From Desulfovibrio desulfuricans DSM 642 (GTDB taxonomy: Bacteria; Desulfobacterota; Desulfovibrionia; Desulfovibrionales; Desulfovibrionaceae), in assembly GCF_000420465.1 (NCBI RefSeq), contig NZ_ATUZ01000011.1, positions 186,001 through 250,000 of the forward strand: DNA of 64,000 nucleotides. Reading direction: 5' to 3'. The notes under the pieces are model-generated. The model saw nothing but the letters and a program-made list of their open reading frames with translations, was not told the DNA's origin and made no database searches. Within the stretch, counting starts at the first letter, position 1; every line of letters begins with the position of its first letter. The position numbers and the translations under genes were made by a program. This document shows positions 62,172 through 64,000 of the stretch, piece by piece.

Positions 62172-64000
62172 CTACCTGCCTTCGGGCTGTGCGCCGGACT
62201 GAATGGGAGCAGGCGCGGGTTTTTGGGCGGCAAGTAAAAATACGGGGTTCATGGCCGCCAGGTGTACATCGCCGCCAAGGCTTTTGCCTTCAGATGCGCT
62301 GATTTGCAGAATTTCCACAGGCCAGCCCATGTCTTCAAAAAAGCGGCGGCACAGGCTGAAACTGTCCAGAAGCACACAACTGACCACCACGCGCCCCCCC
62401 ACAGGCAGGCGCAGGCATACATGCCCCAAGATGTCATCCCCGTCATCGCCGGAGAGGCCGCCGCCGATGAATACCCGTTGCGGATCAGGCAGACCGGGCA
62501 GGCATTCGGGGGCTTGCCCGAGGCGTACTTCCACATTGGCCGCGCCAAAGCGGCGGCGGTTTTCCTGAATGCCCATGGCGCGGCCGGCGGAGCGTTCCAC
62601 CGCGATTACGCGGCCCTCGTGCGCCAGCACGGAAGCTTCAAGAGCCACAGCGCCCGAGCCGGAACCGAGATCCCACACCACATGCCCGGCTTCAATGCGC
62701 AGCAGCGCCAGAGCGGCGGCGCGCACGGGCTTTTTGCTTATGAGGCCTCGGTCAACCGCAAGTTGGTCGGCGTCAAGCCCAAGATGCGGGCGGCGGGCCG
62801 GAGCCATTGGTATCAGCACCATTGTGCAGGCCGGGCCAAATTCGCGCCCGGCGGCATCGGCCATGCTCAGGTGGCTGACGCATTCATCGGCAGCGCCCAT
62901 GCGCTCAAAAATATGGGCATCAAACCAGTCCACCCCACGGTCGAGCAGGTGGCGGGCGAGCACATCGGGCGACATGCGTGCATCAGTCAGGATGCAGAGC
63001 GGCGCGTTCTTGCCGCAGGCCACGTTGAGGGGGCGCAAATCATCGCGCCCGTGCAGGGAGAGGCAGATAACCTTGTGCCACGGCAGGGAAAGGCGCGCGC
63101 AAGCCTGCTGCAGGGAACTGACAGCGGGCAGCAGGCGCACGGCATCTGCCCCCATGCGGCGCACAAGGGTCGCGCCGATGCCAAAGAGCAGTGGGTCGCC
63201 GTCTGCCAGCACAAGCACACGCTCCCCTGCGGCCCGCAACTGGCTGAGTCGGGTGAGCAGCGGTTCCAGCGGCGTGGTCAGGGGCAGCAACCGTGCCTTG
63301 AGGGCGGGGCCTGCTGCGGGAGCAGCGCTCTGATTGCCGGTTGTCGGGTCATGTACGGGCTGGCTTTCTGTGGAATGCCCGTCTGCGGCACTCGTTGCTG
63401 CCAAGGTTGAGGTGCTGCTGGATTCCAGACTGCTGCCGGAAAATTCCTCCAGCAGCATGCGTCCTGCGCAGATCGCATCGGCTTGTTCCGCAAGCTGGCG
63501 CTGGGCTTCGGCCAGACCTGCCAGACCTCGCGGACGTGCGCAGTCGAGGCCCATGACCGTGATGGGTTCCGGCGCGACAGTCGTTGGTTCAAAAACAAAG
63601 AATGACTGCAACATTTCCGACATGGGCGGCCAGTCATCCTGCTCGGATGTGCCCGCAACGGCGGGGCTGGCGGGCGTAGCGGCGGTGGGTGCGGTAATGG
63701 CAGGCGGGCTTTCGGCCTCAGGTGCGGCCTGTGTGGTACTGGCGGCAAGGGTGTTTATAGCTGCTGTTGCAGCGGATTCGGCTGGCAACTCTGCGGGCGT
63801 GGCTGGGGCGTCATCGGCGTTTGCGGGTGCGGAATCCATAAGGAGGGGTTCATCTCTGTCTGATGCGTCCGCATCTGCCGTTCCGGTATTCGTATTGTCA
63901 TCGCAAGGCAGTGCTTCATCAGCGGTAATCGGGGCATCAACGCGTGCAGTGTCTGCGTTGGCGGCGACATTGTACGTAGCGGCGGGCTCCGCAAAGGCGC
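62172..64000 (-). CDS. cobL: CobL/CbiET-type precorrin-6Y methyltransferase with linker insertions (5' end outside window)
   Basis: The frame is open to the right window edge, giving at least 609 codons. From an internal Met (63837-63839), residues about 93-290 form a CbiE methylase (ITVMGLDCARPRGLAGLAEA, LVLADGDPLLFGIGATLVRR). Residues about 365-540 form the CbiT decarboxylating methylase (VVWDLGSGSGAVALEASVLA). Together they methylate C5 and C15 and remove the C12 acetate carboxyl. Two oddities stand out: at least 145 Ala/Asp/Thr/Pro-rich residues before CbiE, and a Ser/Thr/Ala-rich insertion of about 45 residues (134-180) within CbiE. The internal Met has no ribosome site, so the start is probably outside the window. 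Confidence 0.88.
   Translation of the reverse strand, partial: AFAEPAATYNVAANADTARVDAPITADEALPCDDNTNTGTADADASDRDEPLLMDSAPANADDAPATPAELPAESAATAAINTLAASTTQAAPEAESPPAITAPTAATPASPAVAGTSEQDDWPPMSEMLQSFFVFEPTTVAPEPITVMGLDCARPRGLAGLAEAQRQLAEQADAICAGRMLLEEFSGSSLESSSTSTLAATSAADGHSTESQPVHDPTTGNQSAAPAAGPALKARLLPLTTPLEPLLTRLSQLRAAGERVLVLADGDPLLFGIGATLVRRMGADAVRLLPAVSSLQQACARLSLPWHKVICLSLHGRDDLRPLNVACGKNAPLCILTDARMSPDVLARHLLDRGVDWFDAHIFERMGAADECVSHLSMADAAGREFGPACTMVLIPMAPARRPHLGLDADQLAVDRGLISKKPVRAAALALLRIEAGHVVWDLGSGSGAVALEASVLAHEGRVIAVERSAGRAMGIQENRRRFGAANVEVRLGQAPECLPGLPDPQRVFIGGGLSGDDGDDILGHVCLRLPVGGRVVVSCVLLDSFSLCRRFFEDMGWPVEILQISASEGKSLGGDVHLAAMNPVFLLAAQKPAPAPIQSGAQPEGR

Noticed and set aside
1..64000. 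CRISPR arrays, tRNA or rRNA genes, insertion sequences, prophage genes
   Set aside because: No regularly spaced repeats, cloverleaf-like segments, rRNA signatures, transposase or phage protein features were seen.

Overview
The window looks like a chromosomal segment of a sulfate-reducing bacterium of the Desulfovibrio desulfuricans group (Desulfovibrionaceae). The support is a split-Soret cytochrome c gene, a lactate-oxidation locus arranged like the organic-acid oxidation region of Desulfovibrio, an electron-bifurcating NfnAB pair, anaerobic-type cobalamin genes, high GC and Shine-Dalgarno-led genes. No phage, insertion sequence, CRISPR array, tRNA or rRNA was recognised.

Layout. (1) 1-7177: flagellar hook/rod genes (flgI tail, a long flgJ-like gene, flgN, flgK, flgL), then overlapping csrA and fliW. 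A near-consensus sigma-54 promoter lies before flgN. (2) 7178-7910: a gene-free stretch with a candidate structured non-coding RNA ending in a terminator. (3) 7911-10440: ynfA, then a P-II gene and amtB on the minus strand under a sigma-54 promoter, flanked by two near-identical hairpins. (4) 10441-13887: dnaJ, rpoZ, a TtcA-like thiolase and an M23 peptidase. (5) 13888-16852: an orphan Tat-exported binding protein plus a NapH-like iron-sulfur membrane protein, followed by a palindrome-rich non-coding stretch. (6) 16853-22228: gatA, gatC, an LpoA-like lipoprotein and dnaK, all minus strand. (7) 22514-25074: split-Soret cytochrome c and a chemoreceptor. (8) 25428-28518: the conserved dnaX-ybaB-recR group. 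(9) 28743-39985: ilvE, a hydantoinase-type protein, a methyltransferase, a GNAT, trmL, cbiB, a TauE-type permease, an RND pump and a cysteine-cluster protein. (10) 40153-42037: ribBA and a b561-like membrane protein. (11) 42634-50416: the lactate locus: FAD dehydrogenase, its Fe-S partner, LutC, an LldF/LldE fusion and lactate permease. (12) 50547-57000: two uncharacterised genes, an alpha/beta-hydrolase-like protein without the nucleophile serine, DedA, a ModF-like ATPase and a PHP phosphatase. (13) 56368-61039: nfnB, nfnA, a small unknown gene and an aldehyde dehydrogenase. (14) 61379-64000: cobM and a cobL-type gene that runs off the window.

How the genes fit together. Lactate enters through the permease and is oxidised by two flavin or iron-sulfur dehydrogenase modules. 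NfnAB would balance NADH, NADPH and ferredoxin, and periplasmic cytochromes and membrane Fe-S proteins serve the respiratory chain. CsrA-FliW couples flagellin secretion to translation. The P-II/AmtB pair handles ammonium. CbiB, CobM and CobL belong to corrinoid synthesis.

The points most worth a second look are the candidate RNA with two identical C-rich hairpin loops (about 7485-7670), the CobL protein interrupted by low-complexity linkers and open to the window edge, the P-II protein lacking Tyr51, the tandem mRNA hairpins inside the lactate locus, and the leader with a terminator in front of the orphan binding-protein gene.
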